A stretch of DNA of 41,501 bases from Acidimicrobiaceae bacterium. Lineage in GTDB: Bacteria > Actinomycetota > Acidimicrobiia > Acidimicrobiales > RAAP-2. The stretch's first letter is position 1; each line of letters begins with the position of its first letter. The position numbers were made by a program, and so were the translations under genes. Location of the stretch: positions 230 through 41,730 of the forward strand of contig PLXU01000043.1 of assembly GCA_003151555.1 (NCBI GenBank), in the 5' to 3' direction. Below are positions 1-7,393 of the stretch, piece by piece. The notes beneath the pieces were generated by a model. It did not search any database. It was not told the DNA's origin and worked only from the letters and a program-made list of their open reading frames with translations.

Positions 1-280
1 GGCACTCCATGAAGCCTTGCTGCACGGGGTCTAGTGTCCCGTTCTGCTCGAGGCCCTCAATGGTTCGAACGCTATGGCCGTCGGCCATGGCGGTCAAGAC
101 GGTGCACGACTTGACCGGTTCACCGTCGAGCCACACCACACAGGTGCCGCAGTTGCTGGTGTCACAGCCCCAGTGCGTGCCGCGCAGCAGAAGCGTGTCG
201 CGCAAGAAGTGCACCAACAGCATGCGATCTTCGATCTCCTCGGTGACTTGGGTTCCGTTGACGTCCATTGATACCTGCAT
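1..280 (-). CDS. 2Fe-2S small subunit of a molybdenum hydroxylase (CoxS type), partial
   Basis: The gene starts at the ATG ending at 280 and runs off the left edge, leaving 93 codons. The visible part holds the plant-type [2Fe-2S] motif GCDTSNCGTC followed by a fourth cysteine in EPVKSC. The last visible residues, GFMEC, are where the second [2Fe-2S] domain of this family begins. In CO dehydrogenase/xanthine dehydrogenase enzymes this subunit carries electrons from the Mo centre to FAD. The start lies 2 bases after the stop of the FAD subunit gene, so the two are co-transcribed. The Mo-binding large subunit is not visible and probably lies further left. The substrate cannot be told from this subunit. 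Confidence 0.93.
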   Translation of the reverse strand, partial: MQVSMDVNGTQVTEEIEDRMLLVHFLRDTLLLRGTHWGCDTSNCGTCVVWLDGEPVKSCTVLTAMADGHSVRTIEGLEQNGTLDPVQQGFMEC

Positions 281-282
281 AG

Positions 283-1158
283 TTAGGCCCCCTGCTTGTT
301 GATTCGCTCGACTGAGGTGTTGAGCGCCCGCTTGGTCAACTCATTGGCCAAGTGGCGTTTGTACTCGACGGTGCCGCGCAGGTCCTGCGTGGGTGTGCAC
401 GCCTCGGCCGCCAGGGCACCGGCTCGACTGAACAGTTCGTCCGAAGGGGCCTGTCCGCGAAGGAGTTCTGAGATCGCGGGTATTCCCGTGGTGTTGGGTC
501 CGACCGCCGCCAGGCCCACGCGGGCATCGGTGATCTTTCCCTCTGACATCCACACCGCCGCCGCGCTCGAGGTGACGGCCCAGTCGCCCGCGCGGCGTTC
601 TACTTTCTTGTACGCGCTCGATCCACCGGGACGCACCGGCAGACGCACTTCGGTCAGAATCTCGGCGTCGCCGACGGCGGTCTCGTAGGGTCCGAGGTAA
701 AAATCCTCCATGCTCACCACTCGCTCGCCATCGGCACCACGAATCACGCAACTGGCATTGAGCGCGGTGCATACCGCCGAGAGATCCTCTGAGGGATCGG
801 CCTGGCACAGCGAGCCGCCGAGCGTTCCGCGATTGCGTACGACGGGATCGGCAATCACGTGTTCGGCGTCACGAAAGATCGGAAACAGCGTGAACAGTTC
901 TGGTGACTCCAAGAGGTCACGATGGCGCGTCAACGCGCCGATTCGAACCTCGTCACCCTCGTGGCGAATGTAACTGAGCTCGTTGTAAAGGCCGTTGATG
1001 TCGATCAGCGTGTCGAAGCTCGCCAAACGAAGTTTCATCATTGGCAGAAGACTGTGTCCTCCCGCGATGAGCCGTGACGATCCTCCTTCGTGGAGCAATG
1101 AAATTGCTTGGTCCACCGAAGTAGCCCGTGCGTATTTGAACGGTGCTGGAACTTGCAT
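283..1158 (-). CDS. FAD-binding medium subunit of a molybdenum hydroxylase (CoxM type)
   Basis: This 291-residue protein has the usual CoxM length. It shows the FAD-binding signatures AGGHSLLPMMKLRL near residue 32 and TLGGSLCQADPSEDL near residue 112. It starts with MQVPAPFKYARA, the typical N-terminus in which a Y/F-x-R-A stretch opens the domain. It lacks the extra cysteine-rich insert present in the second FAD subunit of this window (23934-24959), so the two enzymes belong to different subfamilies. It is the first gene of a medium-small order reading leftward. The substrate could be CO, an aldehyde or an N-heterocycle; this subunit alone cannot decide it. Confidence 0.93.
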   Translation of the reverse strand: MQVPAPFKYARATSVDQAISLLHEGGSSRLIAGGHSLLPMMKLRLASFDTLIDINGLYNELSYIRHEGDEVRIGALTRHRDLLESPELFTLFPIFRDAEHVIADPVVRNRGTLGGSLCQADPSEDLSAVCTALNASCVIRGADGERVVSMEDFYLGPYETAVGDAEILTEVRLPVRPGGSSAYKKVERRAGDWAVTSSAAAVWMSEGKITDARVGLAAVGPNTTGIPAISELLRGQAPSDELFSRAGALAAEACTPTQDLRGTVEYKRHLANELTKRALNTSVERINKQGA

Positions 1159-1255
1159 GATGCGAGACCCCCTCGTCGCATTGAAAACCGCGTTGCCATC
1201 AATTCTTGCTACTCAGACTTATCCGTACCTGAAGAACTTCCCACCGGTGTCCTGC

Positions 1256-1915
1256 TCAGTGGACCCACGCAAACATATATACCATCGAAACCGCCATCGC
1301 GACATCGCAGCACAACGCTACGCGCGGAGCGGCCACCGACGCGTACGAAGAAGATCGACTACTGGGCACCCTCACGGAGCTCGAGCTCGCGCACCCTTGA
1401 TGGACGCTCAGGGCGGGAGCGCTCATCGTTACGATCAGCGCGACGTTCCAAATCCCGTAGCCCGCCAATGCCAGGGCGAAAAAGACCGCCGCCGGTAGGA
1501 ACCATCCGGGCTCACCCGTCATGCCAGCCATACCGGGCATGGCCGCCATCGAACCACCGTGCATCACCATGCCGCCCGTGAACATCGCCACCATCGCCAC
1601 GCTCGTCACCACGTGGTTCGACTCGTGCACCGCCTGGCGGGCGGACGATGAAATGCGAACGACACTCACCGATCGCCAGAGAAACCAACCGGCGAAGCTC
1701 GTGAAGACAACTCGCCAGGCACCATTGGGCCCGAGCTGGACAATGTTGAGCACCATCGCGGCCATCACCGAGCCCATCACGACGTGAATAACGTGGAAAT
1801 CTCGGCGACCGGGACGCCTTGTCACCAAGAGAAAGGTCAGTCGCACGGAGCAATAGGCGACCGTGCTGAGCAAGAGGGCCGCCACCAAATCAACTGACCA
1901 AGCCGGTCCGTACAC
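1256..1915 (-). CDS. DUF5134 family integral membrane protein
   Basis: This 219-residue protein has about five hydrophobic segments and a GTG start. Its layout matches the actinobacterial DUF5134 family: an N-terminal helix pair, the stretch DFHVIHVVMGSVMAAMVL, a central Met/Gly/His-rich stretch, then a C-terminal conserved amphipathic block ending AVSMVYMFAWVH. The central segment GGMVMHGGSMAAMPGMAGM carries many Met plus a His, which could bind a soft metal such as copper; that is inference only. The function of the family is not known. It sits 97 bases upstream of the CoxM/CoxS genes on the same strand, but nothing links it to them functionally. Confidence 0.75.
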   Translation of the reverse strand: MYGPAWSVDLVAALLLSTVAYCSVRLTFLLVTRRPGRRDFHVIHVVMGSVMAAMVLNIVQLGPNGAWRVVFTSFAGWFLWRSVSVVRISSSARQAVHESNHVVTSVAMVAMFTGGMVMHGGSMAAMPGMAGMTGEPGWFLPAAVFFALALAGYGIWNVALIVTMSAPALSVHQGCASSSSVRVPSSRSSSYASVAAPRVALCCDVAMAVSMVYMFAWVH

Positions 1916-2029
1916 GAGGCCCCCGTTCGCACGTCATAGTCTGCCCTGCGCTCGGACTATAACAAGATAAGTGAGGACTCATCAGAATTTCTCGCGTGCC
2001 GCGCCCTGTGCGGATGCCACAGCCGGGGG

Positions 2030-2070
2030 TACAATTGCGGTCGAATTAGGACGACCCACGGAGATCTCCG
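2030..2070 (+). promoter_or_regulatory. candidate promoter and palindromic operator of the xdhC pair
   Basis: A TACAAT -10 hexamer lies at 2030-2035. Downstream, a perfect 12-base palindrome CGGAGATCTCCG lies at 2059-2070, inside the predicted leader. No good -35 is visible. The palindrome could be an operator. A purine-rich Shine-Dalgarno stretch (GAGAGAGG) lies just before the ATG at 2110. Confidence 0.35.
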
Positions 2071-2109
2071 CATCAACTGTCCTTTCCTGAGACGAGAGAG
2101 GAAACTCCA

Positions 2110-2424
2110 ATGAAGGAACTGCTTGGCGATGTCGAGCGCTGGCGTCAAAATGGTCAGCGTGTGGTTTTGGCGCGGGTCGTCGGCGTCCTTGGATCGGGAC
2201 CTCGAGAACCCGGGGCCGCGATGGCGGTGAGCGAAAGTGGCGAGGTCACGGGATCGGTTTCCGGTGGTTGCGTCGAGGGGGCCGTCGTCACCGAGGCACT
2301 TGAGGTGATCGAGACCGGCGAGGCGAAATTGTGCACGTTCGGTTACTCCGACGACGACGCGTTCGCCGTGGGGTTGACCTGCGGCGGCACTGTGCAAATT
2401 TTCTTGGAACGTCTGGAGCCATGA
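2110..2424 (+). CDS. XdhC/CoxI family protein, short N-terminal-domain form
   Basis: This 104-residue protein covers only the XdhC_CoxI domain. Residues include GVLGSGPREPGAAMAVSESG and SVSGGCVEGAVV, the conserved GGC-E motif of XdhC/CoxI proteins, and end near the conserved LTCGG. XdhC proteins bind the molybdenum cofactor and help sulfurate and insert it into xanthine dehydrogenase-type enzymes. It overlaps the next gene by 4 bases (ATGA), so the two products are probably made together and may act as a pair. Its client could be the CoxM/S enzyme to the left or the fused hydroxylase at 21001. Confidence 0.88.
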   Translation: MKELLGDVERWRQNGQRVVLARVVGVLGSGPREPGAAMAVSESGEVTGSVSGGCVEGAVVTEALEVIETGEAKLCTFGYSDDDAFAVGLTCGGTVQIFLERLEP

Positions 2425-3248
2425 AGGACATATTCGCGGTCCTCTTTGAATGCCTGAAAGAAGAGCAACCGGTAGCGATTGCCACTGTCATTGAGTTGGC
2501 GAGCGCACCCGAGGGATCAACCGGAGAACTGCCTTCGCTCGGAGCCACCATCCTGTTTGGCCCTTCCCGCGGCGCCATTGGTTCGTTCGCTAGCGGAGCG
2601 CTTGATCGTGTCGTGCTGCGCGATATTGAGGCGGCCCTCGACACCGGACAGAGCGCGTCTCGGCACTACGGTTCCGGCGGTGAGATTGGCCTCAACGATG
2701 TGACCGTCTTCATCGATGTCTATTCGCCGCCACCGCGCATGATCATCCTCGGCGCGGTCGACTTCACGCGGGCCCTCGTGAAGGTCGCCAAGGTACTTGG
2801 CTATCGCGTGACGGTCTGCGATGCCCGCCCGGTGTTCGCGACGAAGAAACGCTTTCCGGAAGCCGACGAGGTCATCGCCAAGTGGCCGGACAAGTACCTG
2901 GCCACCGTGGCCGATCAGCTCGGGCCGCTCGACGCCATCTGCGTCCTGACCCACGACCACAAGTTCGACGTGCCGGCAATCGTGTCGGCGATCGGCACGC
3001 ACGTGGGCTATCTCGGTGCCATGGGTTCACGCAAAACTCATGCGGAACGCGTGGTGCGGCTCATCGAAGCGGGCGTTGATCCGGCACGGATTCACGCGAT
3101 CATGGCGCCAATCGGAATCAACATTGGTGCGCGAACTCCCGAGGAGACCGCAATATCGATCTGTGCTGAGATAATCGCGCTTCGCGAACACGTGAAGGTC
3201 AACTCGTTGCGCGACGACCCCGGTCCGATCCATAAGGTTACGACGTAA
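2421..3248 (+). CDS. XdhC family protein with C-terminal Rossmann domain
   Basis: This is a 275-residue protein read from the ATG that overlaps the preceding stop. Residues 1-90 form a second, weaker XdhC_CoxI-like domain without the GGC-E cysteine. Residues from about 100 on form the XdhC Rossmann domain, with the conserved segments THDHKFDVPAI, YLGAMGSRKTHAERV and APIGINIGARTPEE. The family matures molybdenum hydroxylases by handling the sulfurated cofactor. Because the cysteine motif is in the partner and the Rossmann domain is here, the two genes look like one split functional unit. Confidence 0.9.
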   Translation: MKDIFAVLFECLKEEQPVAIATVIELASAPEGSTGELPSLGATILFGPSRGAIGSFASGALDRVVLRDIEAALDTGQSASRHYGSGGEIGLNDVTVFIDVYSPPPRMIILGAVDFTRALVKVAKVLGYRVTVCDARPVFATKKRFPEADEVIAKWPDKYLATVADQLGPLDAICVLTHDHKFDVPAIVSAIGTHVGYLGAMGSRKTHAERVVRLIEAGVDPARIHAIMAPIGINIGARTPEETAISICAEIIALREHVKVNSLRDDPGPIHKVTT

Positions 3249-3833
3249 GCCAAGAGGCAGCTGGAGTCGGCGCAGTGGGCGTTTCGGACAACGTGTTGAG
3301 TATTGAACGCGGACTCAACCTGCTGCCTCCAAAATCCCGAATAATCTGTGCACTGGCCAAAATGAGGGTTGCTTGACCAAAGCCAGACCAAACTCGCAAG
3401 TTCGTAGTCCAACGGATGGTGTTCTGGCTCCTTAGAGCGGGTGGCCTGGCGACCGCCTCGCCGAGCACGTCGCCATTGTCCTGCCGGCCCACTGCGATTC
3501 CTCATGGGTGAATCGAAGTGACTGGAGTGGAGGTCAGTCAATAATGGGGTCGTCGAGTGGGACTTGGACGTGGAACCTGTTGATGAAGATTGAGAGGCGC
3601 TGTTACTTCAGCCCACGGTGTGAAGATTGCCTATATCGCCGTGAGCCATGTCAGGCTCTCAAGGATCGGTTCGGACCAGACGTCTCACAACGCGCCAGAG
3701 CCACGCGGCGTCCTATGGCCGGCCAGCGCTCGACGTCGCCCAGACGTTCCTCGTCATGGGAAGCCCTCTCGATTCACGAGCGGGGCCTCAACGGGGCCCG
3801 TCGCACGGACTCCAGTCACCGCAACACGACGTG
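3249..3833. other. gene-poor stretch, no supported gene
   Basis: About 600 bases contain no reading frame with a recognisable domain or a good start and ribosome site. Base composition is lower in GC than in the flanking genes, especially 3290-3400. The only structure seen is the inverted repeat right after the xdhC stop. Short frames such as 3590-3838 show no convincing homology. This may be relic DNA. Confidence 0.5.
3254..3329. repeat. long-range imperfect inverted repeat after xdhC
   Basis: GAGGCAGC at 3254-3261 is matched by its exact complement GCTGCCTC at 3322-3329. The pairing extends with small bulges through GGAGTC (3263-3268) and GACTCAACC (3312-3320). The intervening loop is about 43 bases and no T-run follows. 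It could be an RNA structure ending the xdhC transcript or a relic of an inserted element. Confidence 0.35.
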
Positions 3834-3839
3834 TATAAT
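3834..3839 (+). promoter_or_regulatory. consensus -10 box of the ferredoxin gene
   Basis: A perfect TATAAT hexamer stands in an otherwise GC-rich context, about 36 bases before the ferredoxin start at 3876. That gives a leader of about 30 nucleotides. No clear TTGACA-like -35 is seen upstream. Confidence 0.5.
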
Positions 3840-3875
3840 TTCGCGCGCAAGCCAAAACCGGGTGAAGGGATGAGG

Positions 3876-4112
3876 ATGCGAGTACGGATCGACCAAGGCC
3901 TCTGCACAGGCGACGGACTTTGCGAGCAGATCGCCCCAGCCATGTTCGTCCTGGCTGACGACGGCCTCTCTTACATCAAGGAGGGTGATCGCGTGTACAA
4001 CGACGTCCAGGGCGGCGACGGTGTCGTCGTCGTGCCGACCAGCTTCGAGGACGCCGTGGTCGAGGCTTCCCAGGAGTGTCCCGGTGAGTGCATCTTCGTG
4101 ACGACAGACTGA
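3876..4112 (+). CDS. P450-type small ferredoxin ([3Fe-4S] type)
   Basis: This 78-residue acidic protein has the pattern CTGDGLCEQIAPAMF, then ECPGECI near the C-terminus. The order C-x5-C ... C-P, with no cysteine between the first two, is typical of actinobacterial [3Fe-4S] ferredoxins that feed electrons to cytochrome P450s or related oxygenases. The ATG at 3876 is preferred over that at 3870 because GAAGGG sits at a proper distance before it. An insertion of about 20 residues (VYNDVQGGDGVVVVPTSFE) makes it longer than the usual 63-70 residues. No P450 gene is visible in the window, so its partner is unknown. Confidence 0.88.
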   Translation: MRVRIDQGLCTGDGLCEQIAPAMFVLADDGLSYIKEGDRVYNDVQGGDGVVVVPTSFEDAVVEASQECPGECIFVTTD

Positions 4113-4208
4113 CCGAGCCGGCGCACGCGGAAGGCGCCACGCGACGAGCGCAGTCCTTCCCGAGAGCGCCGCCGTGACATCACGCATCTGTGTCGAAGGC
4201 TTTGACGC

Positions 4209-4690
4209 GTGACCACGGCGCCACTTCGCCGCCTCTGCGTCAGTTCTTGGAACGGCTCTCTTGAACAGGGCGTCGTCGATGTCGCGCTCCGAGCGGCCGA
4301 ATGGTCAGGACGTGGCGCGACCGAGATGACGGCCCGCGAACGGGCAGCTTTGCTGTCCGTCGTCTACACGTCGACCTCCTCGGACGCCGGTCGATTGCTC
4401 CGTGCCCTGGTGCGCGGTCAAACCCGCGATTGTCGTCGGCGTCGACACGTCGCACGCCATCTCGATCGTGCACCTGGCCGCCGCGGTGCGCAACAACGGC
4501 CGAGGTCGGGTAGTGAGCATCAATCTAAGCGCCGAGAAGGCCGTACGAGCTCGGGCCAATCTCACTGGGGGTGGGTTCTCTGACGCCGTCACCTTTCACG
4601 GGAGCGATGTCCTCGAGGACCCTCGCCGACGCCGCGGCGTCGATCGACGGGCTCTCGCTCGGCGTTGGGAGGGACCTGAGCAAGTGACAG
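4209..4690 (+). pseudogene. relic of a class I SAM-dependent (O-)methyltransferase
   Basis: Homology is spread over three frames. In the frame starting at 4209, the segment AGRLLRALVRGQTRD resembles the EAGRLLYALVRA helix that precedes the SAM site. About 4420 the signal jumps to another frame and reads PAIVVGVDTSHAISIVHLAAA, then GRVVSINLSAEKAVRARANL and GFSDAVTFHGSDVLE, the SAM-binding motif I and motif II region of this methyltransferase family. After about 4620 a third frame (LADAAASIDGLSLGVGRDL) continues briefly. The C-terminal half is missing before the convergent SDR gene. At least two frameshifts plus truncation indicate a dead gene. Confidence 0.7.
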
Positions 4691-4707
4691 TTGCGACAAC
4701 GGATACG

Positions 4708-5448
4708 TCACCAACAGGCGACACGTAACGCCTGGCCGGTAATCTGGCGAGCCTCGTCCGACGCGAGGAACAAGATGGTGTTAGCGACGTCCTCCGCAGA
4801 GGCGGCTGTCCCGAACGGGTTCAATTCCATGCGCATCTGGCGGAACTTCTCGGCCATGAGAGCGAGCCGCGGGTTGTCGACGAATCCTGGCACGACACAG
4901 TTAACGTTGATCAAGTCGCGGGCCAGCTCGCGGGCGAGGCTCGCGGTGAATCCGACGATTCCCGCCTTGGCCGTGGAGTAGTTGACCTGCCCGATGTTGC
5001 CCAGATAGGAACGCGACGAGATCAGGACGACCTTGCCGTACTTCTGCACCTTCATGTGGGGGACGACCGCGCGGCAGGCGAGGAACGTCGTTCGAAGGTT
5101 GAGCTCGATGACCAGGTCCCAGTCGTCGTCGGTCATCTTATGGATCATCGCGTCCTTGGAACCGCCGACCGTGGCCACGAGGATGTCGATTCGCCCATGT
5201 TCGTCGACGGTGCTCGCGGCCATCGCCCGGACCGCGTCGTCGTCGCGCGCGTCGGCCTCGACGAAGCTCACGCGGCTGGGGTCGGGGACGTCCAGCCCTG
5301 CGACGAACTCCGGCCACTTCGCGACGTCGAGGTCGGCGACCACTACCGTGGCCCCCTGGCGGCAGAACGTTTCGGTGATAGCACCGCCGATGACCCCGGC
5401 GCCGCCCGTGATGATCGCGACCCTTCCCTCCAGCCGGCCCTGTGTCAC
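4708..5448 (-). CDS. SDR family NAD(P)-dependent oxidoreductase (FabG-like)
   Basis: This 246-residue classical short-chain dehydrogenase/reductase begins at GTG behind a strong GGAGAAA ribosome site. The cofactor motif TGGAGVIG lies at about residue 15. VADLDV, ending strand 2 with an acidic residue, favours NAD. The catalytic Ser is in VLISSRSYLG and the YxxxK motif is YSTAK. The family oxidises or reduces hydroxyacyl-CoA or alcohol substrates. It is the third gene of the DUF35-thiolase-SDR operon. In that setting a 3-hydroxyacyl-CoA dehydrogenase role just before thiolytic or aldol cleavage is likely, but this is inferred from context. Confidence 0.93.
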   Translation of the reverse strand: MTQGRLEGRVAIITGGAGVIGGAITETFCRQGATVVVADLDVAKWPEFVAGLDVPDPSRVSFVEADARDDDAVRAMAASTVDEHGRIDILVATVGGSKDAMIHKMTDDDWDLVIELNLRTTFLACRAVVPHMKVQKYGKVVLISSRSYLGNIGQVNYSTAKAGIVGFTASLARELARDLINVNCVVPGFVDNPRLALMAEKFRQMRMELNPFGTAASAEDVANTILFLASDEARQITGQALRVACW

Positions 5449-5499
5449 TCTTTCTCCTTTTTAGTGTTGACCGCGAGACCCTCGACCGCGCGGCTGCGC

Positions 5500-6657
5500 T
5501 CAGTGCACACTGGTCGTCTCCTCGGTGGTCAAGATGTGGACGGCCGCGGCGCCAGTGCCGATGCCCGGAGTCGAGCCGCCCTGGACGTGAGCCAGCGCGG
5601 CGCGCGCGCGGGGGACCTGGCGCGCGCCGGCGCGACCTTCGAGCTGGCGGGTGAGCTCGACGACTTGGGCCACGCCGGTAGCACCCAGTGGATGGCCCAT
5701 CGATAGTCGCCCGCCGCTGGTATTGACCGGCAACCGGCCCCCGAGGGCTGTCACGCCCTCGTCGACTAGTCGGCCTCCTTCGCCCCGCTCGCAGAACCCC
5801 AGGTTTTCGTACGCGAGGATCTCGCCGATGGTGAAGGCGTCGTGGACCTCGGCCACGTCGATGTCGCTCGGACCAAGGCCGGCCATCTCGTAGGCCGCCG
5901 CCGCCGCCCTTTCTGCGAGGTCATCGTCCGAGGCGGTGGCATCGGTGGACGAGTTGCGGTAGATGCCCGATTTGAGAACCGACGCGGCGATTCGCACGCC
6001 TCGCCGACCGAGTTGATCGGCCACCTCGGCGCTGGCTATCACGAGGGCGGCCGCGCCGTCCGTCGTCGGGCAGCACTGCAACAGTGTTAACGGTTCGGCG
6101 ATCGGTCGAGAGGCAAGGACCTCCTCGAGCGTTACCTCCTGTTGGTAGTGCGCGTTGGGATTCAGCGCTCCGGCGGAGTGATTCTTGACCGACACCTGGG
6201 CCAGTTGTTCGATGGTTAAACCGTAGCGCTGCATGTGTTTGCGCGCCCGCAACGCGTATTTGGCGGGAAGCGTCTTTCCGAGGAAGGATTCGTACTCGCC
6301 CGGGTTGGGCGGGATGAGCCCTCTTTCCATCTTTTCCATTCCCACCACTAGGGCAAGGTCGTGGAGCCCGGAGGCGATCGCCATCCATCCGACGTGCAGT
6401 GACGTGCCGCCGCCGGCGCACGCATTCTCCACGTTGAGGATTGGCATGCCGGTCAAGCTGAGCTCTCGCAGGACGCGCTGACCGGCAACTCGGCCGCCAT
6501 TGGAATGGCCGAAGATCGCCATGTCGAAGCGCCTTGCGCCGAGGCCAGCGTCGCCCACCGCCTCGGTGACAGCCTCTTTAGCGAAGTCCTCGAGCAAGAG
6601 GTCGGGGTACCGACCGAAGGGCACTATTCCCGTGCCGATGATGAAGACGTCACGCAT
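5500..6657 (-). CDS. SCP-x type thiolase (acetyl-CoA acetyltransferase family)
   Basis: This 385-residue protein has the thiolase fold features of the SCP-2/SCP-x branch. The nucleophile motif NVENACAGGG sits near residue 90, AEVHDAFT near 270, and the His motif SMGHPLGATG near 320. The C-terminus has HVQGG instead of a second catalytic Cys, as is usual in SCP-x thiolases. It overlaps the upstream DUF35 gene by 8 bases. Thiolase-DUF35 pairs act either in thiolysis or, as in the steroid Ltp2-ChsH2 complex, in retro-aldol cleavage. The retained Cys, which to my knowledge is not the catalytic residue in Ltp2, argues for ordinary thiolysis here. Confidence 0.92.
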   Translation of the reverse strand: MRDVFIIGTGIVPFGRYPDLLLEDFAKEAVTEAVGDAGLGARRFDMAIFGHSNGGRVAGQRVLRELSLTGMPILNVENACAGGGTSLHVGWMAIASGLHDLALVVGMEKMERGLIPPNPGEYESFLGKTLPAKYALRARKHMQRYGLTIEQLAQVSVKNHSAGALNPNAHYQQEVTLEEVLASRPIAEPLTLLQCCPTTDGAAALVIASAEVADQLGRRGVRIAASVLKSGIYRNSSTDATASDDDLAERAAAAAYEMAGLGPSDIDVAEVHDAFTIGEILAYENLGFCERGEGGRLVDEGVTALGGRLPVNTSGGRLSMGHPLGATGVAQVVELTRQLEGRAGARQVPRARAALAHVQGGSTPGIGTGAAAVHILTTEETTSVH

Positions 6658-7108
6658 GACCCGTCTCCTGACTGGATGCTCGAGCGGACAAGGAGTCGTC
6701 GGATTCCCACGGTTCGATCGGGGTGAACTGGTAGGTCACGAACTCTTCGCCGTTCTCTCCGGTACGCGTCACCCCGACGGTGAGTGCGAGGGGACGCCCC
6801 TCGATCAGTTGGTTGCGCGTGACGTCGACAATTGGGGCCAGGACCTGCGTGCGCCCTTCGAACTCGCCGTATCCAATGACAAGTGGACTGGGAAAGCCCG
6901 AGGGCAGTTGATGGACGATCGTGAAGCTGCGCAGCTTGGCTGGTCCGCGCAGGAGAGCCTCGTGCGTGTCAGGGCTGCCGCACCGGACGCAGATCGTGTG
7001 CGCGGGGAAGACCGTCTCGCCACACTGGGGGCAATTGGTGCCACTGAGGATCACGTCGCCGTCGGTAGTTACGGTCCACTTTCCGATTCGCGGAGCGACT
7101 TCTGTCAT
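6650..7108 (-). CDS. DUF35 Zn-ribbon/OB-fold acyl-CoA-binding protein
   Basis: This 152-residue protein has the rubredoxin-like zinc ribbon CPQCGETVFPAHTICVRCG at residues about 26-44, followed by an OB-fold domain (FTIVHQ, VIGYGEFEG, LAPIVD). DUF35 proteins form complexes with thiolase-like partners and can bind acyl-CoA. It is the first gene of its operon, preceded by GGAAGG, and overlaps the thiolase start by 8 bases, so a 1:1 complex with that thiolase is likely. The residues after about 135 are Ser/Ala-rich and probably disordered. Confidence 0.9.
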   Translation of the reverse strand: MTEVAPRIGKWTVTTDGDVILSGTNCPQCGETVFPAHTICVRCGSPDTHEALLRGPAKLRSFTIVHQLPSGFPSPLVIGYGEFEGRTQVLAPIVDVTRNQLIEGRPLALTVGVTRTGENGEEFVTYQFTPIEPWESDDSLSARASSQETGHA

Positions 7109-7393
7109 CGGTCCTTCCCTTTCGGTTGGAATCGTGTCAAGGTTGGCGCGCCGGTGATGGCCAGTTCGCCCCTGAGGGATTGGACGAGGGGGCCTCTCAA
7201 GTCTCTTCGCACCGCCGCACGAAGGTTTCGACGGGGCTTATGTTGCACGGTCGGGCGCGTACCTAGCATTCACCAAAATCTTTCACTAAATTGTGGTTCT
7301 CGCAACAAAAATTGTCTTATACTCCGACCACAGGCTACTCGGTCCGTCGGTACCCGGGTTGCCACGTATGAGTTTCGCTTAGGAGAGGGTGTT
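7109..7393. promoter_or_regulatory. divergent control region between the DUF35 operon and the aldehyde dehydrogenase
   Basis: This 285-base region serves two divergent units. For the plus strand, AAATCTTTC (7276-7284), N17, GCAACAAAA (7302-7310) is followed by a -10-like TATACT at 7318-7323, then AGGAGAGGG just before the ATG at 7394. The same bipartite motif with the same spacing lies upstream of the ABC-transporter operon (14974-15008). For the minus strand, GTGCAACATAAG (complement of 7237-7248) resembles the second half-motif. The nearby RpiR-family gene is a candidate binder, but that is inference. Confidence 0.5.

Noticed and set aside
3508..3873. Overlapping small frames before the ferredoxin gene
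   Set aside because: No family match or ribosome site, and the frames contradict each other; a weak hydrolase-like GVKIAYIAVS stretch is too short to support a call.
6500..7393. Upstream extension of the aldehyde dehydrogenase frame to 6500
   Set aside because: The extension overlaps the thiolase and DUF35 genes on the other strand, has no homology, and the ATG at 7394 has a strong ribosome site.
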